Positions 20,793-26,938 of a DNA stretch of 26,938 nt are shown in pieces. Position numbers and translations under genes: made by a program. Source of the stretch: BS750m-G62 sp046483505 (GTDB lineage Bacteria > Planctomycetota > Phycisphaerae > FEN-1346); assembly GCA_046483505.1 (NCBI GenBank), contig JAWODB010000182.1:1-26938 (forward strand), read 5' to 3'. Within the stretch, counting starts at the first letter, position 1. Each line of letters starts with the position of its first letter. The notes below the pieces were generated by a model. That model saw only the letters and a program-made list of their open reading frames with translations, had not been told where the DNA came from and searched no databases.

Positions 20793-20876
20793 CGGAGGTG
20801 CTGTCGGAGGAGTTCGCCCGTCGCGACCTCGGGGACCTGGACGTGCTGTACCTGTTCGCCGATGTGGTGTTGGCCT
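20639..20876 (+). pseudogene. IS256-family (mutator-type) transposase remnant
   Basis: The frame reads RRTDVLDRLVVAMYARGLSTRDIEVLL, then GRSSVSRVTEVLSEEF and ends with LDVLYLFADVV. These are the conserved early region and first catalytic-Asp region (YLFADxVY) of IS256-family mutator transposases, about 80 of some 400 residues. The remaining catalytic domain and both terminal inverted repeats are missing. It runs directly into the 3' end of the convergent glycosidase gene at 20877, so its right side was lost at that joint. It is inactive. Confidence 0.8.
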
Positions 20877-22220
20877 TCACGCGCGGCGGTTGCCGGTACG
20901 TAGCTTCAGTTCGTACGTTCGGGTGAGCCCGTCGAGCATCATCGTGACGAGCGTGCTGCTCATGCAGTAGTCGCGGACGCCAAGCGCTCTGCCGGAAACC
21001 GAATCGTAGTGTTCGCTGATGCCGTGCTTCATGGCGTTGGCGACCGTCTTGTCGGCAATATGCGCAGCGAGGTCCGTGTGGCCGTAGGCGGCCAGGCCGG
21101 AGGCGACCTGGTAGTTCGTCGGCGGCCACACGTCGCCGCGCCAGAAGGCGTTGGATTTCCATCGCGGGTCGGTTCGATCGACCGTGGGCACCGGCAGCGG
21201 CGTCATCCAGGCGGGGGAGGCCAGCACCTCGGCCATGCGGCGGGCCATCGCGTCGGTGGGCACGCCCGCGGCCAGCGGGATCCAACTCCCGATGGTGGCC
21301 ACCGGAATCTTCTCGAGCGTGTCGCGCCGGACGGAGAGGAACGTGCCGGCCTCGTCGTCCCACATGTGGTCGCGCATGCCCTTGACGCCCTTCGCCACGC
21401 GCCGCCTGCGCCGTGCCGCCATCTCCTCGTCGCCCGCGATCTCCGCCAGCCGGGCGAGGCTCCGTTCGCCCAGGATCAGGTAGGCCGTGTTGCCGGGCAC
21501 GCAGCGGTCACCGTACCAGGCGCCTTCCTCCGGGCCTCGGCGTGTGGGATGGACGGTCATGCGCATGCCGTCCAGATTGCATGCGTAGTCGAACGTTTCC
21601 CACTTGGCGTGCTGGCGTTTCCCGGTGTAGGCGCCGAGCGTAACGAGGCCGTTGTCGTGCAGGTCCCGCTCGCGCCAGTACCAGTCGTAGAACCGTTCGA
21701 TCCGACCGAGGCATTGATCGAGCAGTTGCTTGTCGCCGTTGCGCCGGTAGACCCGTTCGACCCCCCACGCGAGGATCGGGATCTGCGAGAACTGCCGGAC
21801 CGCCTGGGGCTCCGTCTTGATGGCGACCGTGATCATGTCCCGGGCGTATTCGGGCGCGTCCTCGTTCCAGCGGTCCTGGAAATCCCAGTAGTTCCGGAAC
21901 ACGTCGCGGATGACCCGTTTCTTGCCGGGCAGGAGGCTCAGGAGATCGACCACGAACATCGTGTCCCACATCCACTGGCCCTTGTAGTACGGGCCGCCGG
22001 GGACGATCCAGGGGTGCTCGAGCGGCGGCGTCGGCGGCCTGATCTTCGCCAGGACGCACTTCTCCATGACGCGCTTTGCCAGGGCGAGCACATCGGGGCT
22101 GCCGGCCTCGAAGAGCCATCCCACCTCGAGCGGCGCCGGTTCGGCCGCGCCGGCGGTCCCGCCCAGCGCGAACGCCAGCGCCGCGCCGCCGACCGTCTTG
22201 AGAAACCCGCGCCGTCTCAC
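20877..22220 (-). CDS. Tat-exported (alpha/alpha)6-barrel glycosidase (GH63/MGH1-like)
   Basis: The 447-residue protein starts at a GTG, with GGAG 8 nt upstream. It begins with a twin-arginine signal (MRRRGFLK plus hydrophobic segment 9-26), so it is folded before export. The body matches the trehalase/GH63-type six-hairpin toroid: YYKGQWMWDTMF with Asp86, a candidate acid catalyst, FWRGDVWPPTNYQV (359-372), and ISEHYDSVSG with Glu403. Close relatives are annotated as MGH1-like glycoside hydrolases acting on alpha-glucosides or mannosylglycerate. The exact substrate cannot be read from sequence. It follows the esterase gene by 16 nt on the same strand, suggesting that deacetylation and glycosidic cleavage are co-expressed. 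Confidence 0.85.
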   Translation of the reverse strand: MRRRGFLKTVGGAALAFALGGTAGAAEPAPLEVGWLFEAGSPDVLALAKRVMEKCVLAKIRPPTPPLEHPWIVPGGPYYKGQWMWDTMFVVDLLSLLPGKKRVIRDVFRNYWDFQDRWNEDAPEYARDMITVAIKTEPQAVRQFSQIPILAWGVERVYRRNGDKQLLDQCLGRIERFYDWYWRERDLHDNGLVTLGAYTGKRQHAKWETFDYACNLDGMRMTVHPTRRGPEEGAWYGDRCVPGNTAYLILGERSLARLAEIAGDEEMAARRRRRVAKGVKGMRDHMWDDEAGTFLSVRRDTLEKIPVATIGSWIPLAAGVPTDAMARRMAEVLASPAWMTPLPVPTVDRTDPRWKSNAFWRGDVWPPTNYQVASGLAAYGHTDLAAHIADKTVANAMKHGISEHYDSVSGRALGVRDYCMSSTLVTMMLDGLTRTYELKLRTGNRRA

Positions 22221-22236
22221 GTGCCGGTCTCCGCGG

Positions 22237-23316
22237 CTATTCCTGCAGTAACTCCGCCATCGCCCGGCCCATGGCTTCGCCGACGTTCATGTAGGTCTCG
22301 GCGTTGCCGCCGTAATGACCGTTGGACGCACCGCCCATGCTGAGGGGGTGGGTGTACACGGTGGCGACGTTGCCAATGAACTCCCGGTACTTACCGCTGG
22401 CGCCGTCCACGGCAAGTTGAGCCTCGAGGATCTTCCCCTCGTTGCCGTCGGCGCCCTTCTCGGTCTGGCCGAGGGTGGCGCAGACGAACTTCGCGTTTGG
22501 CGCATTGAAATCTTTGCGCAACTGCTTGATCAGGCGGACGAGGTTCTGCTCGTAGCGACGGGCGTGGCCGGCGTCGTAGCGATCCTTGTCGCCCTGCCAC
22601 CAGAAGAAGCCCGCGACCTCGTATCCCTTGGCGCCGGGGTAGTACTTGTCCAGCTGCTCGAGGACCTTCTTCGCGTTGGCGACGTCGCCGTCGTACTGCA
22701 TGCCGGCGTACCAGCCGATCTTCTTCGGTTCGGTCCCCTTTTCCCATTTGGCCGGCGAATCCTTGTAGCCGGCGTAGACCATGGTCTTGCCCTTCTGCTG
22801 GACCTCGTAGCGCTCGCTGCCGGGCGGGAGCAGGTCCCAGCCCAGGCTGCGGTTGCCGATGCACGACTTCAGGATCAGCACCGGGGCGTCGGTGACGTGT
22901 CCCACGTAATGGCCGATGCCGAACTCGGGGCCGATCTTGTTCTCGCCCTCGATGCTCAACCATTCGTTGTTGAACTGGCGCATCTTGCCGGTGCCGCTCC
23001 CCATGACGCGGGCGTATCGCACGTCCTTGCGGACGGTCCAGTCGCCTTCGTCGTCGACCAGGTAGGGGTACTTGTTCTTCTCCTGCACCGCGTAGGTCAG
23101 GGTCCCTTCCTTGTCGCCCTTGACCTTGCCGGCCCCGAGCATGTTCGACTGGCCCAGCAGGATGAAGACCTGGACCGGCTTGGTCATGTCGGCCGGCTTG
23201 CCGGCCGGGTCCGGTAACGGCTCGGGGACCTCGGCCCCCGCGAGGGGAGCAACCAGAAGCGCCATGGCGAGGGCCACCAGCAGAAGCACCGTCTTGCGTC
23301 CGCGTCGATTGAACAT
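22237..23316 (-). CDS. Secreted SGNH esterase, sialate O-acetylesterase (SASA) family, copy 1
   Basis: The 359-residue protein starts at the ATG at 23314-23316, behind AAAGGCAGG, and has a signal peptide (about 1-28). The nucleophile elbow is FILLGQSNM with Ser57. The block GFFWWQGDKD follows, and the late catalytic histidine is probably His334 in NGHYGGNAETY, all standard for the SASA family. Enzymes of this group remove acetyl esters from sugars on plant or algal polysaccharides or sialic acids. It is the middle gene of a three-gene minus-strand run, 47 nt after copy 2 and 16 nt before the glycosidase. Sequence divergence from copy 2 suggests different substrates. Confidence 0.88.
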   Translation of the reverse strand: MFNRRGRKTVLLLVALAMALLVAPLAGAEVPEPLPDPAGKPADMTKPVQVFILLGQSNMLGAGKVKGDKEGTLTYAVQEKNKYPYLVDDEGDWTVRKDVRYARVMGSGTGKMRQFNNEWLSIEGENKIGPEFGIGHYVGHVTDAPVLILKSCIGNRSLGWDLLPPGSERYEVQQKGKTMVYAGYKDSPAKWEKGTEPKKIGWYAGMQYDGDVANAKKVLEQLDKYYPGAKGYEVAGFFWWQGDKDRYDAGHARRYEQNLVRLIKQLRKDFNAPNAKFVCATLGQTEKGADGNEGKILEAQLAVDGASGKYREFIGNVATVYTHPLSMGGASNGHYGGNAETYMNVGEAMGRAMAELLQE

Positions 23317-23363
23317 CGTAACCTGCCTTTCCCTTTGGTTCGCGTCCGTGGGTCTTTACCGTT

Positions 23364-24632
23364 CTATCGCTTCATCAGGTCGGCCATCGCCTCGGCGAAC
23401 CCCTTGCCGATCTGGGCCATGATCTTCGCCGAGCCCCAGTAGTGAAACTCGAAATTGGAGGTGCTCCTGGTGAGCATCTCGATTTCGCGCGGGGTGAAGG
23501 CTTCGGCTCGGCGCTTCTCCAGGGCCGCCTTCTCTTCCTCGCGCGTGAGGCTGCCTTGTTCTTTAAGTTCTTCGAGTTCCTGCCGGATCGTCGCGTCCCG
23601 GGCCTTCAGCGCGACCAGTTCCATGTCCCAGTATTTCTCGGTCCGGACGGCGGCGACGTTGTCCTTGAACTCCGGGAGGTCGGCCGGCGCGGCCATCGCC
23701 GCACGGAAGTTGTCGTGAATAGCCTTGTAGCGCATTTTGCGGGGCGGGTACTTGTCGGTCGGCCCGCCCGCCCCCATGACGCCGATGACGAACGGCAATT
23801 CCGGCACCGAGAGGTCTTTGCGCACGTCGCGAATGAAATGGGCCAGGCACTCGCTGTACGCATCGTAACCGCCCGGCTTGCCGCGATCCGGATACGTGCC
23901 TTGGTCGACCATGTCGTTCCAACCCTGGAACCAGACGAAGCCGGCCAGTTCGCAGCCCTGCTCCGGGTCGTAGGCCGGACAGACCCGCTTGATGTCCGCC
24001 AGGACCTTCTTCACGTGGTCGATCATGAGGCGGTAGTAGCGGCCGGTGGCCTTCGCCTTCTCGGCCTTGATCGCGTCGATGTCCTTGCCCTGTTTCTTAT
24101 ACCCTTCCAACTGTTTCTCATTGAACTCGTACGGCCCGGCGCTCGGGGGGCGGAAATCGGTGTTCAGGCTCTTGCCGCCCCAGGCGGTCTTGATGATCAG
24201 GATCGGCTCGTCCGCGAACTTCTGCATGTAGATGCCGAACGTGAACTCGGGCCCGATCTTCGGGCCGCCCTTCTTCGCGCCGAAGCCGGCGGTGAGCCGC
24301 CCCACCTGCTCTTCGTCGGCACAGCCGATCGAGGAGATCCACACCCGCTCGCAGACCCGCGGCGTGCCGTCGGCGGCCCGCATCTCCTCGAGAATCGGCG
24401 CCGTCTTCGGGTCCAGGCGCATCACGTCGAACGTGCGAACGTGCGCCTGCCCCTGCATGTTGGATTGCCCGGCGAGAATGAACACCTTGAGCGGCTTACC
24501 GGTGGCCGGCGGCTTTGCCTCCGGACTCGGCAGCGGATTGGGAAGACCTCCGGCAACCGCAGGAGTAACCCGCGCTATCATTGCCAGGGCGATGAGGGCC
24601 GATACGATTCCGATTCGGATACTACGGGTCAC
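23364..24632 (-). CDS. Secreted SGNH esterase, sialate O-acetylesterase (SASA) family, copy 2
   Basis: The 422-residue protein starts at the GTG at 24632, with GGAG 8 nt upstream. The frame is open upstream but without a good start. Residues 1-28 form a signal peptide. The nucleophile motif is FILAGQSNM with Ser57, followed by GFVWFQGWNDM and late histidine His397 in EFHYWGSAKIM. Between about 330 and 370 an extra charged helical insertion (ELEELKEQGSLTREEEK) is present and absent from copy 1. It is the first gene of the minus-strand glycan unit, directly downstream of the AraC/LacI-type regulator, which probably controls it. Confidence 0.88.
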   Translation of the reverse strand: MTRSIRIGIVSALIALAMIARVTPAVAGGLPNPLPSPEAKPPATGKPLKVFILAGQSNMQGQAHVRTFDVMRLDPKTAPILEEMRAADGTPRVCERVWISSIGCADEEQVGRLTAGFGAKKGGPKIGPEFTFGIYMQKFADEPILIIKTAWGGKSLNTDFRPPSAGPYEFNEKQLEGYKKQGKDIDAIKAEKAKATGRYYRLMIDHVKKVLADIKRVCPAYDPEQGCELAGFVWFQGWNDMVDQGTYPDRGKPGGYDAYSECLAHFIRDVRKDLSVPELPFVIGVMGAGGPTDKYPPRKMRYKAIHDNFRAAMAAPADLPEFKDNVAAVRTEKYWDMELVALKARDATIRQELEELKEQGSLTREEEKAALEKRRAEAFTPREIEMLTRSTSNFEFHYWGSAKIMAQIGKGFAEAMADLMKR

Positions 24633-24938
24633 GGCTTCGCTCCTCTCTTGAGACTGTTGTATACATCCCCTGGCCAACCCCCCGCTCCCCTTGAGTGCGC
24701 CTCCAAGGCGCCCGCTGCCCCCTGCCGAAGAAGCGTAAGGGTTTCCGGGAGCCACGTCAACCCGGCCCGGCCGTTCACGTTGGGCCGCCTTGCCCCTGCG
24801 TGCCACGTCACCAGAGAGGCGTGGCGCAGATGACCCACTCCGCGCCGGCGTCCGGTGAGAGGCCCCGACGAGGAAATCGGCCGGACGCCGGCATCCTTGA
24901 CCGCGCCGAACACCGGCCGCGCCGCCCGCCCGGGCGGG
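24633..24938 (-). other. Interval between the regulator and the glycan operon
   Basis: No gene was found. A perfect GC palindrome CCCGCCC-GGGCGGG (24925-24938) abuts the regulator stop, and GCGCCT-cca-AGGCGC (24697-24711) lies 65 nt before the esterase start. Neither has a U tract. On the minus strand TATACA near 24660 could be a -10 box, but no matching -35 was seen. The second dyad is a candidate operator for the neighbouring regulator. Confidence 0.3.
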
Positions 24939-26096
24939 TCACCCCGTTTCCCGATGCTGTTGGCGGAACGCCCCGGGCCGCATCCCTTCCAGACGCATGA
25001 ACGTCTTGCTCATTCGGGAGTCGTCCCGGAACCCGCACGCGGTGGCCACGGTGTGCAGGTTGTCGTCGCTTTCGCGGAGGAGGCGTTTGGCCCGTTCCAC
25101 GCGCAGGCGTGCCAGTTCGTCGCGGACGGTGCGGCCCAGGGCCCGGCGGAACCGCCCGCCCAGCGTCGTGCGCGTCGTCTCCATGTGCCGGGCCACCTCC
25201 TCCACGCCGATGCGCTCGTGGACGTGATCGGCCATGAAGCGCAGGGCCCCGGCCACAAGCGGGTCCCCGACCGCGAACGCGTCGCTCGACCGCCGGGGCA
25301 CCAGGCCGGCCGGCTCCACCCGGAGCGGCTCGGCCGGCGCCGGACGCCCCGCCATCAGGCCGTCCAGCATTTCCGCCGCCAGGTAGCCCACCCGTTCGTA
25401 CGCCAGGTCGATGCTCGTGAGCGTCGGCTCGAGCGCCTCACAGATCAACGGTTCGTTGAACGTTCCCACCATGCCCACATCGTAGGGGATCTCCAGGCCG
25501 CGTTCGGTACACACGTTCATCAGGTACCGGCACAGGAGGTCGTGGGCGCCCAGGATGCCCACGGGGGGCGCGAACTCGGCCACCCACCCGTACAGGTTCT
25601 CGATGAACGCGTCCCACGTCCCCCGGCTGCGGGCGAACTGCCGCCGCACACGCCGCACCGAGCAATCGTCGCCCCCGTCCGCCAGCCGGTCCCGCATGCC
25701 CGCCAACAGGCCCGACGTCGCCCGGTTACGATGGTAGCCGAGAAAGCCGAATCGGTGGAACCCGCGGGCCAGAAGGTGTTCGGCCGCCGTCCGGCCGGCC
25801 GACTCCATGTCCGGAAACACCCCGGGCAGCCCCCGGACGGGCGAGTTGAACCAGACGTTGACCGCCGGAATCCCCCACCGCCGGGCCCGCCTCGCGCCCC
25901 GGACCGTCATCCGACCCACCACCCCGTCCGGCCGCCGGTCCGACCGCTGCCGGTCCGACCCGAAGAAGGGGTTGACGCCAAGTTCCCATCGCCCCTGCTG
26001 TGAAGCGAACCGGCGGATCCCGCTATAGACGGCCAGGTGATGGACGACCGGCCAGTTCAGGTCGATACAGACCCCCACGCGTCGGGTGCGGCTCAT
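24939..26096 (-). CDS. XylR-type regulator: LacI-like sensor domain fused to AraC DNA-binding domain
   Basis: The 385-residue protein starts at the ATG at 26094-26096, behind GAGGGACGAGCC. The longer open frame upstream is GC-driven. Residues 1-270 resemble the periplasmic-binding fold of LacI/XylR sensors: RRVGVCIDLNWPVVHHLAVY, the domain hinge AAEHLLARGFHRFGFLGY and VGMVGTFNEPLICEALEPTLTSID. Residues 285-383 are two AraC helix-turn-helix motifs, IGVEEVARHMETTRTTLGGRFRR and LHTVATACGFRDDSRMSKTF. The N-terminal LacI HTH is absent, so DNA contact is by the AraC part, as in E. coli XylR. Sugar binding probably activates the adjacent esterase-glycosidase genes. The specific sugar is unknown. Confidence 0.88.
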   Translation of the reverse strand: MSRTRRVGVCIDLNWPVVHHLAVYSGIRRFASQQGRWELGVNPFFGSDRQRSDRRPDGVVGRMTVRGARRARRWGIPAVNVWFNSPVRGLPGVFPDMESAGRTAAEHLLARGFHRFGFLGYHRNRATSGLLAGMRDRLADGGDDCSVRRVRRQFARSRGTWDAFIENLYGWVAEFAPPVGILGAHDLLCRYLMNVCTERGLEIPYDVGMVGTFNEPLICEALEPTLTSIDLAYERVGYLAAEMLDGLMAGRPAPAEPLRVEPAGLVPRRSSDAFAVGDPLVAGALRFMADHVHERIGVEEVARHMETTRTTLGGRFRRALGRTVRDELARLRVERAKRLLRESDDNLHTVATACGFRDDSRMSKTFMRLEGMRPGAFRQQHRETG

Positions 26097-26295
26097 GGCT
26101 CGTCCCTCTTCCAGTAGCGCAGCGCCCCGCGGACCGAGCCGCCCTGCCAACCCCACCACGCCCGGTCCCGGCCCACCGCCGGTCATCCTACCACGGGGCC
26201 CGGGGGGCTGCAAGGGGGCCTCCGGAAGCCCCCCGCCAAGGGCGCCGCATCGCCGGCTCGACCGCAAAACGACATGTTTTTTTTTCAAGGCCACA
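26097..26295 (+). other. Interval upstream of the secreted-protein promoter
   Basis: No gene was found. A run of ten T (about 26276-26285) follows ACGACATG, and the dyad core ACATGT sits at its left end. This could be part of an operator for the divergent AraC/LacI-type regulator or simply an A/T-rich curved segment. No -10/-35 pair was recognised for the minus-strand regulator. Confidence 0.25.
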
Positions 26296-26323
26296 TTGCC
26301 TGACGTGCGATGGCTGATATAAT
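26296..26323 (+). promoter_or_regulatory. Extended -10 promoter of the secreted-protein gene
   Basis: A perfect TATAAT (26318-26323) is preceded by TG at the extended -10 position (TGATATAAT). TTGCCT (26296-26301) lies 16 nt upstream as a 4/6 -35 box. Transcription would start near 26330, leaving a leader of about 165 nt before the ATG at 26496. Confidence 0.6.
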
Positions 26324-26329
26324 AGACTG

Positions 26330-26495
26330 ATGGTTTAGCAGATTGCGCGGCGAAACGGAGTATGCCCGGCCAAATGTCGGCCGAGCAGCACATAATGCGG
26401 CAAGCAGGGGCCACGGGCGAATAACCCCGCCGGCCTATCCTGGGCTGCATCCACATGAGACACTGAGGTTAAGAGGGTTAAAAAGGAGAGGTACA
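26330..26495 (+). promoter_or_regulatory. Structured 5' leader of the secreted-protein gene
   Basis: The leader holds hairpin CGGCC-7 nt-GGCCG (26367-26383). A longer hairpin, GGCC-a-CGGG-8 nt-CCCG-cc-GGCC (26409-26435), has eight base pairs in two blocks. The ribosome-binding site AAGGAG (26483-26488) lies outside both. It does not match the consensus of the c-di-GMP (GEMM), cobalamin or SAM riboswitches that I checked by eye. It could be a stability element or an unrecognised regulatory RNA. Confidence 0.35.
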
Positions 26496-26938
26496 ATGTT
26501 GAAGCACACGATGCTTGGGGCAGCGGTTGTGGGATTGGTTTTCGCCCTGGCCCCCGGGGCACAGGCGGCCCTCATGGGCGAACTCGGTATTCTTGACGTG
26601 ACGGCCAACGGCGGCATCAATCCCGCCACCGGGTCGGCGTGGGCGTACGGGGACTATTACCGATTCGCCTTTATCACGAGCACGGACGGCGACAGTTACC
26701 CCGCGTCGTCTGATATCAGCACGTACAACGACATGGTCCAGGGGCTCGCCGACGTGTCGTCCCTGAACATCGGGCAAGACGAGGGCGGATACTGGAGGGT
26801 CATCGGCTCGACCGCGGATGTGGACGCACGAGACAACACCCCGACCAATCCGGACGAAGACGGCACCGGGGACGCCATCTTCCTCCTGGACGGCAGCACG
26901 GTCGTCGGCCACGACAACGGGGACTTGTGGGACGGGGA
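26496..26938 (+). CDS. Secreted protein, possibly PEP-CTERM-type surface protein (3' partial)
   Basis: It starts at the ATG at 26496, with AAGGAG 7 nt upstream, and remains open to the window edge (147 codons). Residues 1-25 form a clear signal peptide (MLGAAVVGLVFALAPGAQA). The mature part is Gly/Asp/Thr-rich and beta-prone, with Asp-rich stretches such as NTPTNPDEDGTGD that could bind calcium, and only few basic residues. Planctomycetal PEP-CTERM-sorted proteins look like this, but the defining C-terminal motif would lie outside the window and is not seen. The strong promoter and leader suggest high or regulated expression. No function is assigned. Confidence 0.65.
   Translation, partial: MLKHTMLGAAVVGLVFALAPGAQAALMGELGILDVTANGGINPATGSAWAYGDYYRFAFITSTDGDSYPASSDISTYNDMVQGLADVSSLNIGQDEGGYWRVIGSTADVDARDNTPTNPDEDGTGDAIFLLDGSTVVGHDNGDLWDG

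Noticed and set aside
26330..26495. c-di-GMP (GEMM) or cobalamin riboswitch in the secreted-protein leader
   Set aside because: Neither the GEMM core (CGCAAAGC and GNRA receptor arrangement) nor the cobalamin B12 box could be aligned.

Overview
The window is GC-rich chromosomal DNA, probably from a member of the Planctomycetota (Phycisphaerae-like). This is inferred from its content: two tandem SGNH-type sialate O-acetylesterase-like proteins, a Tat-exported (alpha/alpha)6 glycosidase, a regulator fusing a LacI-like sensor to an AraC DNA-binding domain, and a secreted protein of the style common among planctomycetal surface proteins. No rRNA, CRISPR array, complete tRNA or complete transposon was found.

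Left part (1-9.6 kb). The tail of an MBL-fold hydrolase is followed by two minus-strand regulators, one DtxR/MntR-like and one ArsR-like. A near-consensus promoter (1489-1516) then starts a plus-strand efflux operon: DUF302 lipoprotein, TolC-type outer-membrane lipoprotein, tandem-domain UspA, membrane-fusion lipoprotein and RND pump. A ThuA-domain remnant lies directly behind the pump.

Middle part (9.7-16.2 kb). A second near-consensus promoter (9682-9710) precedes eleven tightly spaced same-strand genes: ArsR regulator, SAM methyltransferase, DUF1638 protein, FmdB-type zinc ribbon, OsmC, a 2[4Fe-4S] ferredoxin with a helical tail, a second methyltransferase, a small 2[4Fe-4S] ferredoxin, an iron-sulfur flavoprotein, a CoA-disulfide-reductase/rhodanese fusion, and a very short Cys-rich CMD-family protein. 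The layout suggests one thiol/persulfide, methyl-transfer and low-potential redox programme controlled by an ArsR sensor. It is the best candidate here for an undescribed system.

Scar region (16.2-20.9 kb). This begins with a 48-nt 3' fragment of a tRNA-Arg(CCT), a likely integration scar. It continues with RHS/YD-repeat debris split by a 160-bp element with 20-bp terminal inverted repeats, and an RHS tip with a variable C-terminal domain overlapping a small membrane protein (possible toxin/immunity pair). Next come a REP/RAYT-like repeat cluster, a small pseudopilin-like gene, and a secreted helical protein running into a PQQ-propeller remnant and an IS256-family transposase remnant.

Right part (20.9-26.9 kb). 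A minus-strand glycan-utilisation unit (AraC/LacI-type regulator, two SGNH esterases, Tat glycosidase) is divergent from a 3'-truncated secreted-protein gene. That gene has an extended -10 promoter (26296-26323) and a structured leader of about 165 nt.
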